NCBI RefSeq assembly: GCF_000067165.1
Contig: NC_010162.1
Location: 7,199,001 to 7,263,000 of the forward strand
Source of the DNA: Sorangium cellulosum So ce56
GTDB taxonomy: Bacteria; Myxococcota_A; Polyangia; Polyangiales; Polyangiaceae
Length of the DNA: 64,000 nt
Direction: 5' to 3'
Shown here: piece by piece, positions 1 to 10,400 of the stretch
Layout of the letters: each line of letters begins with the position of its first letter
Numbering within the stretch: the stretch's first letter is position 1
Made by a program: the position numbers and the translations under genes
Notes under the pieces: generated by a model
What the model was told of the DNA's origin: nothing
Database searches by the model: none
The model's input: only the letters and a program-made list of their open reading frames with translations

Positions 1-1699
1 CGAGCTGCTGCGGCTCGAGGGCGGGCGCGTCGTCGTCGCCGGTCGCGTACCCGAAGCCGAAGTGGACGCGCAGCCGGCCCTCCATCTCGGTGAGCTCGGC
101 CTGCGTGGCGAGCCCGAACTGCCGGACGCCCCAGCCGGTGTCCTTCGGCGAGAGGACGTTCGCATAATCGCTCTCGTCCTGCCCGCGCAGATCGAGGGAT
201 CCGTAGATCATCGCCGCCTCGAGCTCGAAGCGGAACTTCTTGTAAAGCAGCTGGAACCACACGTCGGGGATGATCATCTCCGCACCCCGATGCACGTACC
301 CCGCCGCGACGTTGTCGGCGCTCTGGCCGAGCGACGCGGACAAGTCGTCGTTGGTGTCGCCGGCGGTGATGTCGTTCGCCAGCGTCTGCTGCCGGTAAGC
401 GAAGTAGACGCCGCCGTTCACGACCATGTTGCCGCGGGCGAGCTCGAGCTTCTGGAGCTCGGGATTCTTGCGGCGAACGGCGACGAACACGTACTGATCG
501 ACGTCATCGGACTGGGCGAGGTCGTACGGCTGGCCCTCGAGGTCCTGGATCGACGCGCTCGTCGCGCCCTCGTTGGCCCAGTCCCACGCACCGGCGAAGT
601 AGATGTCGTATTTCTTGATGCCCGTGACGAACATCAGCCGGTCGACGGTCGACTGGTAGTCTGAGTCGTACCCGTCACCGCTGTTCGCCACCATACCGAG
701 GCCCCAGTGGTTCGGCATGCGGCCGAAGCGAAGGAGACCGACGGGGGTCATGTACTCTCCCCAGATCCGCTTGACGGAGATGGAGTCCTTCGTCGAGTTG
801 ATGCCGGCGCTGGGCGCCCACTGGGTGCTGGAGAAGGCCCCGAGCGGCGAGTAGCCGCCCCGGCGGGCGACCTGGTAGCCGCCGCCCGCCGCCGGCTGGT
901 TCGCGTAGCCGTCCGGGGTCGAGCCGAGCACCACGTTGTCGAGGAGATCGACCTGCGTGAGGATGCGCAGGTTGTCGCTGATGTGCAGCTCGGGATTGAG
1001 ACGGAACCGCATGTTCGCGCCGGCCTGGGTGTCGTTCTTGCACGAGTCGAACGAGCGCGTGCCGCCGCTCGTGGTCTCGCTCGGGTTGCAGCGCTCGAGC
1101 ACGTGCCCCTTGTAGGAGTTGTCGGCCGGCTGCGGCCAGAGCGCCTGATCGCGGGAGTCGATGCGGCCGAGGGCGAAGCTGTTGAAGAGCTCCCAACGGA
1201 GCCGGTAGTAGCCGTGGAACTCGAACGTCGGTCGCGCGTGGGACCACCAGTCCTCGGCGTAGACCTCGCTGGGCCGGGCGCCGATCTCCGCCTGGATCGC
1301 CTGTCGCTCGGGCTGCTCGGCCGCCGCAGCGGCTGCGGGCGCCTCCGAGGCCGCCGGCGTGGCCGGCTGCGGCGCGGAGGGAGCGGCCGTGTCGGCCGGC
1401 GGCAGGAGCGGCTGGCGCGCCGCCGGGGGTTCGGGCGTCTCGGCGCCGTCCGGCGCCGCGCCGGGCTGCGCAGGCGCCGCGCCAGGCTGGGCCGGAGCGG
1501 CGGGCTGCGCTGCGGGGGTGCCCGCCTGCCCGGCGGGCGGCTGCGCTGGGGCCGCCGGCGGCTGGGCCGGCCGGCGTGCCGGCTGGGCGGACGCGGAAGA
1601 CGCGCCCAGCACGAGCGCGAGCGCGAGGCCCGACCGGAGGCGACGGCGAGGGGTGCCAGGGCGGCACGACGTACCCGGAGACCACGACGAGATGGGCAT
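1..1699 (-). CDS. Outer-membrane beta-barrel protein, myxobacterial TIGR04551-like (partial, C-terminus outside window)
   Basis: The minus-strand frame is open from an ATG at 1699 to the left edge (566 codons), so the stop lies outside the window. Residues 1-40 look like a long signal peptide: a basic stretch PRRRLRSG, a hydrophobic LALALVLGA core and a likely cleavage after SASA. A Pro/Ala/Gln-rich linker follows to about residue 135. The rest is rich in alternating aromatic/polar segments, with a porin-like early strand (FEFHGYYRLRWELFN) and FGRMPNHWGLGM, typical of large outer-membrane barrels. I recall this pattern from an uncharacterised deltaproteobacterial family (TIGR04551); that name is from memory. 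No clear Shine-Dalgarno precedes 1699, so the start is the best of weak choices. Substrate and role are unknown. It is divergent from the OmpA-like lipoprotein at 2431. Confidence 0.75.
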   Translation of the reverse strand, partial: MPISSWSPGTSCRPGTPRRRLRSGLALALVLGASSASAQPARRPAQPPAAPAQPPAGQAGTPAAQPAAPAQPGAAPAQPGAAPDGAETPEPPAARQPLLPPADTAAPSAPQPATPAASEAPAAAAAAEQPERQAIQAEIGARPSEVYAEDWWSHARPTFEFHGYYRLRWELFNSFALGRIDSRDQALWPQPADNSYKGHVLERCNPSETTSGGTRSFDSCKNDTQAGANMRFRLNPELHISDNLRILTQVDLLDNVVLGSTPDGYANQPAAGGGYQVARRGGYSPLGAFSSTQWAPSAGINSTKDSISVKRIWGEYMTPVGLLRFGRMPNHWGLGMVANSGDGYDSDYQSTVDRLMFVTGIKKYDIYFAGAWDWANEGATSASIQDLEGQPYDLAQSDDVDQYVFVAVRRKNPELQKLELARGNMVVNGGVYFAYRQQTLANDITAGDTNDDLSASLGQSADNVAAGYVHRGAEMIIPDVWFQLLYKKFRFELEAAMIYGSLDLRGQDESDYANVLSPKDTGWGVRQFGLATQAELTEMEGRLRVHFGFGYATGDDDAPALEPQQL

Positions 1700-2430
1700 C
1701 TGCTTGGTTTCGTTCGCGCGTTTTGGCCCCGCGCGCAGGAAGAGGTTGAAGATCCGAGCTCTCGGTGGCCCGGAGGCCGGGGGCCGATGTCTCACGCCCG
1801 GCCTGTGTGGTCAAGGCACCGCTCGGCCCCGGGCCCTGGAACCCGGTCACGGATACACACCCGGGACGCATCGGAGCAGGGGCCGCCGGCGACCTCAACC
1901 CCGGTCGGCTGGCAGGGACGGCTGGCGGGGCCGCCTCAACCTCGGTCGGGGTGGCTGGCCGGTCCGGGTCCACCTCAATCTCGGTCGGGTCCGCCCAACC
2001 TCGGTCGGGTCCGCCTCAACCTCGGTCGGGTCCGCCTCAACCTCGGTCGGGTCCGCCTCAACCTCGGTCGGGTCCGCCTCAACCTCGGTCGGGTCCGCCT
2101 CAGCCTCGGTCGGGGCCGCCTCAACCTCGGTCGGGGCCGCCTCAACCTCGGTCGGGTCCGCCTCAACCTCGGTCGGGTCCGCCTCAACCTCGGTCGGGTC
2201 CGCCTCAACCTCGGTCGGGTCCACCCCGCTCGCGCCAGCGCCGTCGCCGGAGGCGCCGCCGCTCTCACCTGCGCCGCCGGAGCCCCGATCCCGCCTCACC
2301 TGCAGCGCACGGCCGCGCGGACGGGCGGATCTCGCCGTCCTCCCTCCCCTCTGGATCTCTCGCCCGAGCTGAGCGACGCTCTCGCCCGCAGCATCCCGCT
2401 CCCGCCGACGGAGCCATGGAGAAAGCGCTC
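1700..2430. other. Divergent intergenic region holding a 21-bp repeat array
   Basis: This 731-bp gap separates a minus-strand barrel gene from a plus-strand lipoprotein. Its main content is the repeat array at 1973-2223. Open frames run through it on both strands because the repeat unit is a multiple of three and lacks stops. None has a plausible ribosome binding site or a recognisable domain. Confidence 0.6.
1973..2223. repeat. Tandem array of 12 near-identical 21-bp units
   Basis: The unit is cctcaacctcggtcgggtcc plus g. Ten 21-nt units run from 2014 to 2223, preceded by a 20-nt unit (1994-2013) and a variant (1973-1993); a further diverged copy begins near 1934. Differences are limited to single substitutions such as a gggtcc/ggggcc alternation at 2098-2139. 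On the plus strand a unit would read as the heptad PQPRSGP, on the minus strand as TEVEADP, but no start with a ribosome binding site leads into either frame. It looks like a minisatellite that could vary in copy number. Confidence 0.9.
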
Positions 2431-3222
2431 ATGAACCGGACACTTATTGCACTACCCCTCGCGCTGTCGTCGCTGCTCGCCGCGGGCTGCGGCCACTCCG
2501 AGCAGGAGTGGAAGTCGCAGCTCGACAAGTACAACCAGCTCCAGAACCGGAGCCAGAAGAGGGAGGCCGAGCTCGAGAAGGAGCTCGCCGACGCGAAGCA
2601 GCGCGTCGAGGAGCTCGAGAAGAAGCTCGCGGACCAGGGCGCCGACATCTCGAAGATGAGCTCGACGCTGGAGGACCGCGAGAAGGCGCTGGCCGAGTAC
2701 AAGGCGCGCGCGAAGCAGCTCGAGGCGATCCAGGCGCGGTTCGACCTGCTCCGGAAGAAGCTCGAGGAGCTCGTCAAGCTCGGCCTGGAGGTCCAGGTCC
2801 GCAGGAACCGGATGGTCATCTCGCTGCCCGGAGACGTCCTGTTCGACTCGGGCAAGGACACGCTGAGCAAGGACGGCCAGCAGATCCTGAAGAAGATCTC
2901 GGACGTCATCCGGGGCGACAAGTCGCTCGTGGACCGCGACTACCAGGTTGCCGGGCACACCGACAGCCAGCCCTACAAGAGCGGCCCGTTCCAGGACAAC
3001 TGGGGGCTGTCGCTGATGCGCGCCCGGGCCGTGCTGCTGTTCCTGATCGGCAAGGAGGGCCAGCTGCCGACGAGGCACTGGAGCGCGGCAGGGTTCGCGG
3101 ACACGGACCCCATCGCGAGCAACAACACGCCGGCCGGCAAGCAGAAGAACCGCCGGTGCGACCTGATCGTGCTGCCGGACGTCGATGAAATGCTCGACCT
3201 GACGAAGCTCGCCACCAAGTAA
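2431..3222 (+). CDS. OmpA/MotB-domain lipoprotein with coiled coil
   Basis: This is a 263-residue envelope lipoprotein predicted to tether the outer membrane to peptidoglycan. Residues 1-20 form a lipoprotein signal ending in LLAAGC (Cys20). Residues 30-110 are a charged heptad-rich coiled coil (repeated ELEKEL-type segments), and residues 130-260 are an OmpA-like peptidoglycan-binding domain with VLFDSGKDTL, VAGHTDSQPY and the closing NRRCDLIV. The start was set at 2431 because ggagaaag lies about 6 nt upstream; an in-frame ATG at 2416 is the alternative. The same frame is open back to 1765 through the 21-bp repeats, but this would bury the lipoprotein signal. It converges with the kinase gene ending at 3284. 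Confidence 0.9.
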   Translation: MNRTLIALPLALSSLLAAGCGHSEQEWKSQLDKYNQLQNRSQKREAELEKELADAKQRVEELEKKLADQGADISKMSSTLEDREKALAEYKARAKQLEAIQARFDLLRKKLEELVKLGLEVQVRRNRMVISLPGDVLFDSGKDTLSKDGQQILKKISDVIRGDKSLVDRDYQVAGHTDSQPYKSGPFQDNWGLSLMRARAVLLFLIGKEGQLPTRHWSAAGFADTDPIASNNTPAGKQKNRRCDLIVLPDVDEMLDLTKLATK

Positions 3223-3283
3223 GCGCCGGCAAGCGAGGGGCCCGTGGCGCCAGCGGCGGGGCGCCGCTTCGTGCACCGCGGGC

Positions 3284-6200
3284 TCAGCCGCCGAGCCACT
3301 GCCGCGCGAGCTCGAGCGTGCGGGCGTTGTCCGGCACGTCGCGGAGGAAGCGCTCGCGCCAGGCCGGATCGCTGAGCTGCTCGGCGCGCGCGAGCAGCGC
3401 CGTCCTGGCCGACGCGATCGCGACCTCGGCCTCGGCGCGCCTCCCGCTCGCGGCGAGCGCCTCGACATACGCCAGGCGGACGAGCGACTCCCCCTCTTCC
3501 AGCGTGCCGAACTCCGAGAGCCGCGCGCTCGCCTCGGCCGCAGCCCGCGTCGCCTCGTCGATGCGCCCGAGCCCGAGCAGCACGCGCGCGAGGATGGAGA
3601 AGGCCTGCACGCCCAGGGTCGGCGCGCTCTCGAAGAGCGCGATGGCGGCGCGCGCCTCGCGCTCGGCGGCCTCGAAATCGCCCATGGCGAGGGCGATCTT
3701 CGCAAGGTAGCAGCGAGCGAAGAGCTCCGTGCGCACCATGCCCGCTCCCTGGCTCGACGCGACCGCCTCCTCGGCGAGCGCCCGCCCCTCGGCGAGCTGA
3801 CCACGGTACCCGAGCACCTGCGCGAGGTTGGCCTGTGCAGCGACCTTCAGCTCGTCCAGGTGCATCCGGTCGGCCGCCTCCATGGCTGCCCGCAGCATCG
3901 ACTGGGCCGTCTCGAAGTCGCCGAGCTCCATGCACACGGCGCCCAGACTCGCCCGGGCGCTGAGCGCGTTGCGATGATCGCCGGCCTGCTCGAAGGCGAG
4001 CAACGCGGCTTCCTGGCTGCCTGCACAGGAGCCCAGGTCGCCTCTGCACATCTCATATGCCGCGCGCGCGTCGTGGAGGTGCGCGACCACCTCGAGATCC
4101 CTCGCCTCCGCGCTCGCGAGGGCGCGCTGGACCACATCGAGCAGCGCGGCGCCTTCGGCGTACCGCCCCCCCAGCGACAGCGCGTTCGCGCCCGCGGACA
4201 GGCAGCGGAGCTTTGCGTCCTGCGCGTCGCCGGCGGCGGCCACGCCCACCGCCTCGGTCATCCAGCGCTCGACCTCGTCCAGCCGCCCCAGCTTGGACGT
4301 GGCCCATACCAGGGGGATGATGGCCGAGAACCACGCGGCCGAGCCGCGCTCCACCAGGCCCAGCGCCTCGCTCCCCCGTTCCGCGGAGAGCGCGAGATCG
4401 CCGCGCCATACATGAGCCTCCGCCTGGACCCAGCGGAGCCTGCCGGCGGCGTCCCCGGCCGCGCCGCAGCCGATGCCCCGGTCGGCCCGCGCTATCGCCG
4501 CGTCGAGATCGCCGCCCCGGAGCGCCTGCTCCGCCGCGCGCAGGTACGCCTCCGCCGCGCGCGCCGGCGCGCCGCCGAGCTCGAAGTGCTCCGCCAGCAC
4601 CGTCGCGTCCGCCCCTCCAGCGCGGGCCAGCCAGTCGCCCGCAAGGCCGTGCCCGACGCGGCGGTCGCGCTCGGTCAGCATGCCGTAGGCCGCCTCCCGC
4701 ACCAGCGCGTGCCGGAACTCGTATTCCACCTCGCCCGCGATCCGCGCCTCGCGCCGCCGCACCAACAGCTCCCGCCGCCCCAGCTCCGCGAGCGGCTGCG
4801 CCACCGGCGCGCCGCCTACCAGCGCGGCCACCGCGCCTTCCCACGACGTCTCGCCGAACACGCTCGCCGCGCGCAGCACCCGCCGCTCCTCCACCCCCAG
4901 CGCCTCCAGCCGCGCCTGCACCATCGCCAGCGCCGTCTCCGGCATCCCCTCGCCACGCCCCTCGACCACCGCCCGGAGCTGCTCCTCCAGCACGAACGCG
5001 TTGCCCTCGGCCCGCGCCAGCAGCTCGTCCACCTGCGCCGCGCTCACGCCGTCGCCCAGCACCTCCCGCACCAGCCGCTCGCTCGCGCGCCGGGGCAGCG
5101 CCGCGAGCCGCAGCCGAAGCCCGACCCGCTGGCGCCACAGCTCGGGAAACAGCTCGTCCACCTCGGGGCGCGCCAGCGCCAGCACCAGCAGCGGCAAGTC
5201 CCTCGCATGCTGCAGCGCCGCGTCGATCAGGCGGACCGTCGGCAGGTCGCCCCAGTGCAGATCCTCCAGCACCAGCAGCACCGGCTGCCGCTCGCACTCG
5301 GCCCGGATGAAGTCCTCGAACGCCTCGCGGATGCGGTCGCCCATGAGCACCGGGCTCTGCCGCGCCGCCTGAAGCTGCACATCGCCCTCGTCAGCGAAGG
5401 GCGCCCCCACCAGCTCGCCGAGGAACGCCGCCACGTGCGGCCCCTTGCTCCCGAGCCCGTCGAGCCGTCCTACCCGCGCCAGCACCTTGCTCCGCCGCAC
5501 CTCCAGCGCCTCGCCGTCGAGCAGCCCCATGGCGCGGCGCAGCGCCTGGGCGACGAGGCCGAACGCCGAGCCGGCCGCCATCGGATCGGCCCTGCCGATC
5601 CAGACCTCGGCGGCCTCGCGCTGCTCCTTGATGGCGCGCAGGAACTCCCAGGCGAGGCGCGACTTGCCCATTCCAGCGGCACCCACGACGACCACCGCGC
5701 TCGCGGTCGGCTCGTCCACACAATGGCGCCACTCGGCCGCGAGCTGCGAGAGCTCTCGCTCGCGCCCCACGCACGGCGTCGGCTTCCCGAGCAGCCTCGG
5801 CACCGTGTCCGGCTCCTCCTTCCGGCCGCGCAGCCAGCATCCTTCGGGCCCCCGCGCCGTATCGAAGCGGCTCGCGAGCAGGCTCGCCGTCGCGCTGTCG
5901 AGCCGGATACCCCCGGACGGCGGGCCGTCGCGCCCCGCGATCAGCTGGGCCACCCGATCGACCAGCTCACCGACGGGCAGCCTCCCCTCGATCTCCGCCA
6001 GCCCCGTCGCGACCGACATGGGCACGCCGCCGACCACGGTCTGGAGCGCGAGCGCGCAGTGGGCCGCGCGCACCGCGAGGTCCGTCGGAGACTCGGCCCC
6101 CGACAGCGCGACGAGCAGCCACTTCGACTGCAGGAAATCGAGCCTCCCCCCGTGGCGCGCCGCGATGTCCCGCAGCGCCTGGGCCTGCGCGACCCCATCG

Positions 6201-7180
6201 GCCTCCGCCAGCGTCGCGTCGGTCTCCTCGCTGCCATGGGCGGCCAGGATGACGCACATGACCCGCCGCTCCGACGTCGTGATCTCCTCGCCGGGCGCGC
6301 GCGGCGCCGCGACCGCGCTCCCTCCCGCGGCGAGCCCCTCGCCGGCGGAGACGGCCAGCTCCGCCGCGACGGCGGCGCCGTCGCGCGGCCGGTGCTCCGC
6401 CGACTTCGACAGCATCCGGGCCACGAGGCGCTCGAGCGGCTCGGGGATGCCGTCGCGCAGCTCCCCGAGCCGCGGCGGCTCTTCCAGCACGACCTTCACG
6501 AGGAGCGACAGCAGGTTGTCGCCCAGGAACGGCCGGCGCCCCGCGAGGCACTCGAACAGGATGCACCCGAGCGCGAACACATCCGCGCGGGCGTCCACCG
6601 GCGCCTCGCCGCTCGCCTGCTCGGGGGCCATGTACCCGGGCGTCCCAAGGATCGCTCCGGGCGCCGTCAGGCTCTGCGTGAGCCAGAGCTCGCGCGCGAT
6701 GCCGAAGTCGAGCAGCGTCGCTCGCTCGACCGCGCCGCCCACCAGCATCAGGTTGCTCGGCTTCAGGTCGCGGTGGACGATGCCCTGCTGGTGGACCGCG
6801 CCCAGCGTCGTCGCCACCTGCGCCGCCAGCGTCACGCTCTCCGCCATCGAGAGCGGTCCTTGAGCGAGCCTCTGCTCCAGCGTCACGCCCTCCAGCCACT
6901 CCATCGCCAGGTACGGCTGTCCTGCGCCCGTCGTCCCGTGCGCCACGTACCGCACGACCCCTGGCAGCCGGAGCGTGACGAGCGCCTTCGCCTCCCGCGC
7001 GAACCGGCGCAGATCGCCCGCGCTCGCGCAGTGCAGCACCTTCAGCGCGACCGCCTCCCCCGACCGCCGGTCACGCGCGCGATAGACCTCCCCCATCCCG
7101 CCGGATCCGGCGAACCGCTCGATCTCGAACCGATCCTCGACCACGTCCAAATCGCGCATTGCGTCTGCGATGTCGTTCAC
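3284..7180 (-). CDS. Giant Ser/Thr kinase / cyclase-like / AAA-ATPase / TPR fusion (copy 1)
   Basis: A 1298-residue cytoplasmic signalling protein. Residues 16-280 are a Hanks-type kinase with glycine loop GSGGMGEVY, VALK lysine near residue 45, HRDLKPSN near 134, DFG near 157 and GTPGYMAPEQ, so it should be catalytically active. Residues 300-455 resemble a class III nucleotide-cyclase fold, opening with SERRVMCVILAAHG, but lack the metal-binding aspartates. Residues 470-760 are a STAND/AAA-type ATPase with P-loop GAAGMGKSRL near 500 and Walker B LLVLEDLHWGD. The remaining ~450 residues are TPR-like helical repeats. Family precedent: PknK-like kinases and the kinase/cyclase fusions noted in Sorangium. 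The GTG start at 7180 is backed by ggagg 5 nt upstream; the ATG at 7159 matches the start of copy 2. Partner and target are unknown. Confidence 0.9.
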   Translation of the reverse strand: MNDIADAMRDLDVVEDRFEIERFAGSGGMGEVYRARDRRSGEAVALKVLHCASAGDLRRFAREAKALVTLRLPGVVRYVAHGTTGAGQPYLAMEWLEGVTLEQRLAQGPLSMAESVTLAAQVATTLGAVHQQGIVHRDLKPSNLMLVGGAVERATLLDFGIARELWLTQSLTAPGAILGTPGYMAPEQASGEAPVDARADVFALGCILFECLAGRRPFLGDNLLSLLVKVVLEEPPRLGELRDGIPEPLERLVARMLSKSAEHRPRDGAAVAAELAVSAGEGLAAGGSAVAAPRAPGEEITTSERRVMCVILAAHGSEETDATLAEADGVAQAQALRDIAARHGGRLDFLQSKWLLVALSGAESPTDLAVRAAHCALALQTVVGGVPMSVATGLAEIEGRLPVGELVDRVAQLIAGRDGPPSGGIRLDSATASLLASRFDTARGPEGCWLRGRKEEPDTVPRLLGKPTPCVGRERELSQLAAEWRHCVDEPTASAVVVVGAAGMGKSRLAWEFLRAIKEQREAAEVWIGRADPMAAGSAFGLVAQALRRAMGLLDGEALEVRRSKVLARVGRLDGLGSKGPHVAAFLGELVGAPFADEGDVQLQAARQSPVLMGDRIREAFEDFIRAECERQPVLLVLEDLHWGDLPTVRLIDAALQHARDLPLLVLALARPEVDELFPELWRQRVGLRLRLAALPRRASERLVREVLGDGVSAAQVDELLARAEGNAFVLEEQLRAVVEGRGEGMPETALAMVQARLEALGVEERRVLRAASVFGETSWEGAVAALVGGAPVAQPLAELGRRELLVRRREARIAGEVEYEFRHALVREAAYGMLTERDRRVGHGLAGDWLARAGGADATVLAEHFELGGAPARAAEAYLRAAEQALRGGDLDAAIARADRGIGCGAAGDAAGRLRWVQAEAHVWRGDLALSAERGSEALGLVERGSAAWFSAIIPLVWATSKLGRLDEVERWMTEAVGVAAAGDAQDAKLRCLSAGANALSLGGRYAEGAALLDVVQRALASAEARDLEVVAHLHDARAAYEMCRGDLGSCAGSQEAALLAFEQAGDHRNALSARASLGAVCMELGDFETAQSMLRAAMEAADRMHLDELKVAAQANLAQVLGYRGQLAEGRALAEEAVASSQGAGMVRTELFARCYLAKIALAMGDFEAAEREARAAIALFESAPTLGVQAFSILARVLLGLGRIDEATRAAAEASARLSEFGTLEEGESLVRLAYVEALAASGRRAEAEVAIASARTALLARAEQLSDPAWRERFLRDVPDNARTLELARQWLGG

Positions 7181-7411
7181 GCGGGCCTCCAGCGACGGCC
7201 CTCACCCGCAGGATCACGGTACCCTGTCGGGAGAAATGTAATCTACACCACGATCACCCCAGCGTGTGGCCGATCTCGGGCATCTGGATCGCAGAGCGAC
7301 CACGACGCGCTCTGGTGCTCGGGCGCCCGGGGACATTCGCGACGAAAGCGCGTTCCGGTGCCCGGGCACCGAGCTCCTGGCCCGCCGCGCAGGGCAGCGC
7401 GCGGCGTGTTC

Positions 7412-10400
7412 TCAACCGCCGAGTCGGATCCGGAAGGTCGAGGCAGGCTCGTGTCCGCACGCCGTTCCCGCCCGGCAAGGCTCGACCTCGACGCGGTACT
7501 CGCCGGGCTCGTGATCCTTGAGCGGCACACGGAGGCGCTGGACCTGGCCGCCCTTCCATGGCCCCGGCGCGAACACCTCGGGCAGCGCCGCCGGAGGCGC
7601 CTTGTCGACCGCGTACACGCCGATGCGCACGGACTCCGTGTCTTGGCCAAAGGCGATCTCGACCTCCAGGGTCCCGTCGATCCGGCGCCCGAGCGCGGTG
7701 AGCTGCGTTGTCCCGAGGACCGTCCCCTTCACGCGCGCGAGCGTGGTGCCTGAGGCGGCGGCCTCCTCGCTCGCCATCACCGCGGGCGCCTCGGCGGCCC
7801 CGCGCAGCGGCCACGCGAGCGGCAGCGTATCGAGCCCGCCGAAGAGGCGCGGGCGCTGCGCACGAGCGCGGCCCTGCGCCCGGTTGAACGCCAGGCCGAG
7901 CGTGACCGCCTCGCGCTCGGGATCCACGGCCGCCGGGTCGGTCCAGGCCCCGACGAGCGCCTGCGTGAACACGCCCCCGAGCGGCGTCTCGGCGGCGTCG
8001 CTGCCGGCGCTGGCCGCGATGACGACGCCGATGCGCTCGCTGTGGTCGTGCTCCACACCGAGATCCTCGGGCAGCGAGAGGGCGCCGGCGCGGCCCGCGT
8101 CGAGGATGACCAGCACGCGCCCCGCCTTCGAGGCGGCGATGGCCTGAAAGAGGCGCGCGGCGGGCAGCGCGTTGCGAGGATCGGCAGGCCTGGCGGGGTC
8201 GAAATCGATGGGCAGGAGGAAGCCCTCGCCGCGCTGGTCGAGGCCGTGACCGGCGAAATAGACGAGCAGCGTCTCCCCCTCGGCGGCGCCGGCGAGAAAA
8301 CCGGTCACGGTCGCCTCCAGGTTGGCCGCGTCGAGGTCCTTGAAGGCCTTGATGCGGTCGTCGTCGAGGGCCCAGCCGTCGCTGCGCTGCAGGGCGCGGC
8401 GCATCGCGTCCACGTCGGCGAGCGCGCCCGGGAGGCGCTTGACGCCCGGGGCGCGGTACGCGGCGTTGCCGATCAGCAGGGCGCGCGGGCGGAGCGCGCG
8501 GGCGCGGAGGTCGGGCTCGGGCCGGAGGTCGGCGCGGGCGCTCTCGCCGCCGGGGCCGAGCACGTCGAGGCGGTGGGGCGCCGTGGACCTCTCGCCGAGG
8601 AGGAGCTCGACCTCGTACGCGGACAGGGCGGTCGGGCTCGGGATCACGCCGCGCACGTCCCAGCGGCCGTCGAGGCGCACGCGGGGGACGCCGCGCGGGG
8701 AGAAGATGGTGGCCCGGACGAGGACGTGCCCCTCGGCGGTGCGCGTCGCCGACGGCTGGCTGACGCCGATATGGGGGAGCCCGCCGAGCGTCGTGACCTT
8801 GCGGGTGGCGGGGTCCTCGAAGCGCAGGCCGAGGGCGGCGCCGCTGCCGGAGCTGATGAAACGGCCGTCGGCGAACGCCGTGGCCCAGCTGCCGTCGCTG
8901 AACGGGAGGAGGTGGGCGACGAGGTCGCCCGACGGGAGCGCGCGCACCGAGACGCGGCCGTGGCCGAGGGCGGCGATGAGGTGCTTGCCGTCGGGCGTGG
9001 CGGCGAGGGAGTGGATGGGCGCGTGCTCCTCGATGCGGAGCGGCGCTACGGCGGCATCGGCGTGAATCGACCAGCGGGCGAGCACTTCGTCGGCACCGCC
9101 GGCCCAGAGGTGCTCCGGCGTGAGGACCAGGGCGTGGATCTGACGTTTGAGCCCCTCGAAGCGGCGGGGCGGGGCGTCGCCGGGCTCGGCGTCGCGGACC
9201 GCGACGGTGCCGTCGGTGCCGGCTTCGGCGAGCCAGCGGCCGTCGGGGCTGTAGGCCAGCGCCATCACGCTCTCTCGGAGCATGGTGGCCCTTGGCCAGG
9301 ATGCGTTCCGGTCTTCCTCCTGGACAAGGCTCACCCGGAACACTCGTCCTGCCATCCCGGCGACGACCGCTTCAGGACGGCCGGGGTCCACGGCGAGGGC
9401 ATAAAGCGGCCGCTGCTCGGAGAGCAGCGTGGCCGGCGCCCCGCCCTCGCCAAGCGGCAGGCGCGTCAGATCCCCTGCCGCATCGGCCGACAGGACGGAC
9501 ATGCCGTCAGGGCCGGGGCAGACCGCCCAGGGGAAGTTGCGCAGCCGGCCAATCCGACGAGGGGGAGCGCTGGAGACGCCGGGCATCGCGACGACGGCAT
9601 GGTCGCGACCTCCAGAGACCCAGCCGCCATCGGGCAGCGCGGCCAGCGCGCTCACCGCGCCCGCGTGTGCGGACCACCGGCTCACGAGCGACCACGTGGC
9701 CGTCGACCACGCGCTGACGTTGCCGGCGCCGTCGCCGACGAGCACGGCTTGCCCCGCCGCCACGCTGTGCATCCGCCGCTGCGCGATCCCCAGCTGCCGC
9801 ACGGCGAGCCGGCGATCCGCGCCCGTGCAGTCCGCGACCCTGGCGAGCGCGACCGAGCCATCGTCGCCGCCCACCGCGAACCAGGTCCCGGTGGGGTCGA
9901 ACGCAGCGGCGAAGAGGCCCGCAGATCGCTTCAGCTGACACCGGAGCGACCTGTCGGCGAGGCGGAAGACGCGAGCGTTGCCGGCGGCGTCTCCGGCGAG
10001 CAGCAGATCGCGCCGCGGGCTCACGGCGAGCCCGTACACCCAGCCCTCCAGCGCGCCGAGGCGTTCGATCGCGCCGCCGGGCTGAAGCAGCGCCACCTCG
10101 CCCTCGCCGCCGAGCGCCAGGGGGCCGCCGGGCAACGCCACCGCGCTCGCGGCGTCGTACCGGGCTGTCACCGCTTGTTGCCCATTCCACACCACGACAC
10201 CGGCGTTCCCGCCCGCGAATGCGCGCCCGTCGTCGAGGTACCCCGTGGCCCACACGACGTTCCTCTCACCAGGGCGGACGAGCGCGTCCTGCTCGAGGGT
10301 GGCCGCGCCCGAGCCCAGCTCCCAGGCCCTCGCAACACCGAAGAGCGTACCGACGAGGATCTCGCCGCCATCGGGTCGCACGCTGAGCGAATTGACGGCA

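Noticed and set aside
1765..2430. N-terminal extension of the OmpA lipoprotein through the 21-bp repeats (PQPRSGP heptads)
   Set aside because: In frame, but it would place a lipoprotein signal in the middle of the protein, and a good ribosome site exists at 2431.
3860..7753. 1297-codon open frame antisense to kinase copy 1
   Set aside because: It mirrors the kinase gene; high GC at third positions removes stops on the other strand. No domain, no ribosome site.
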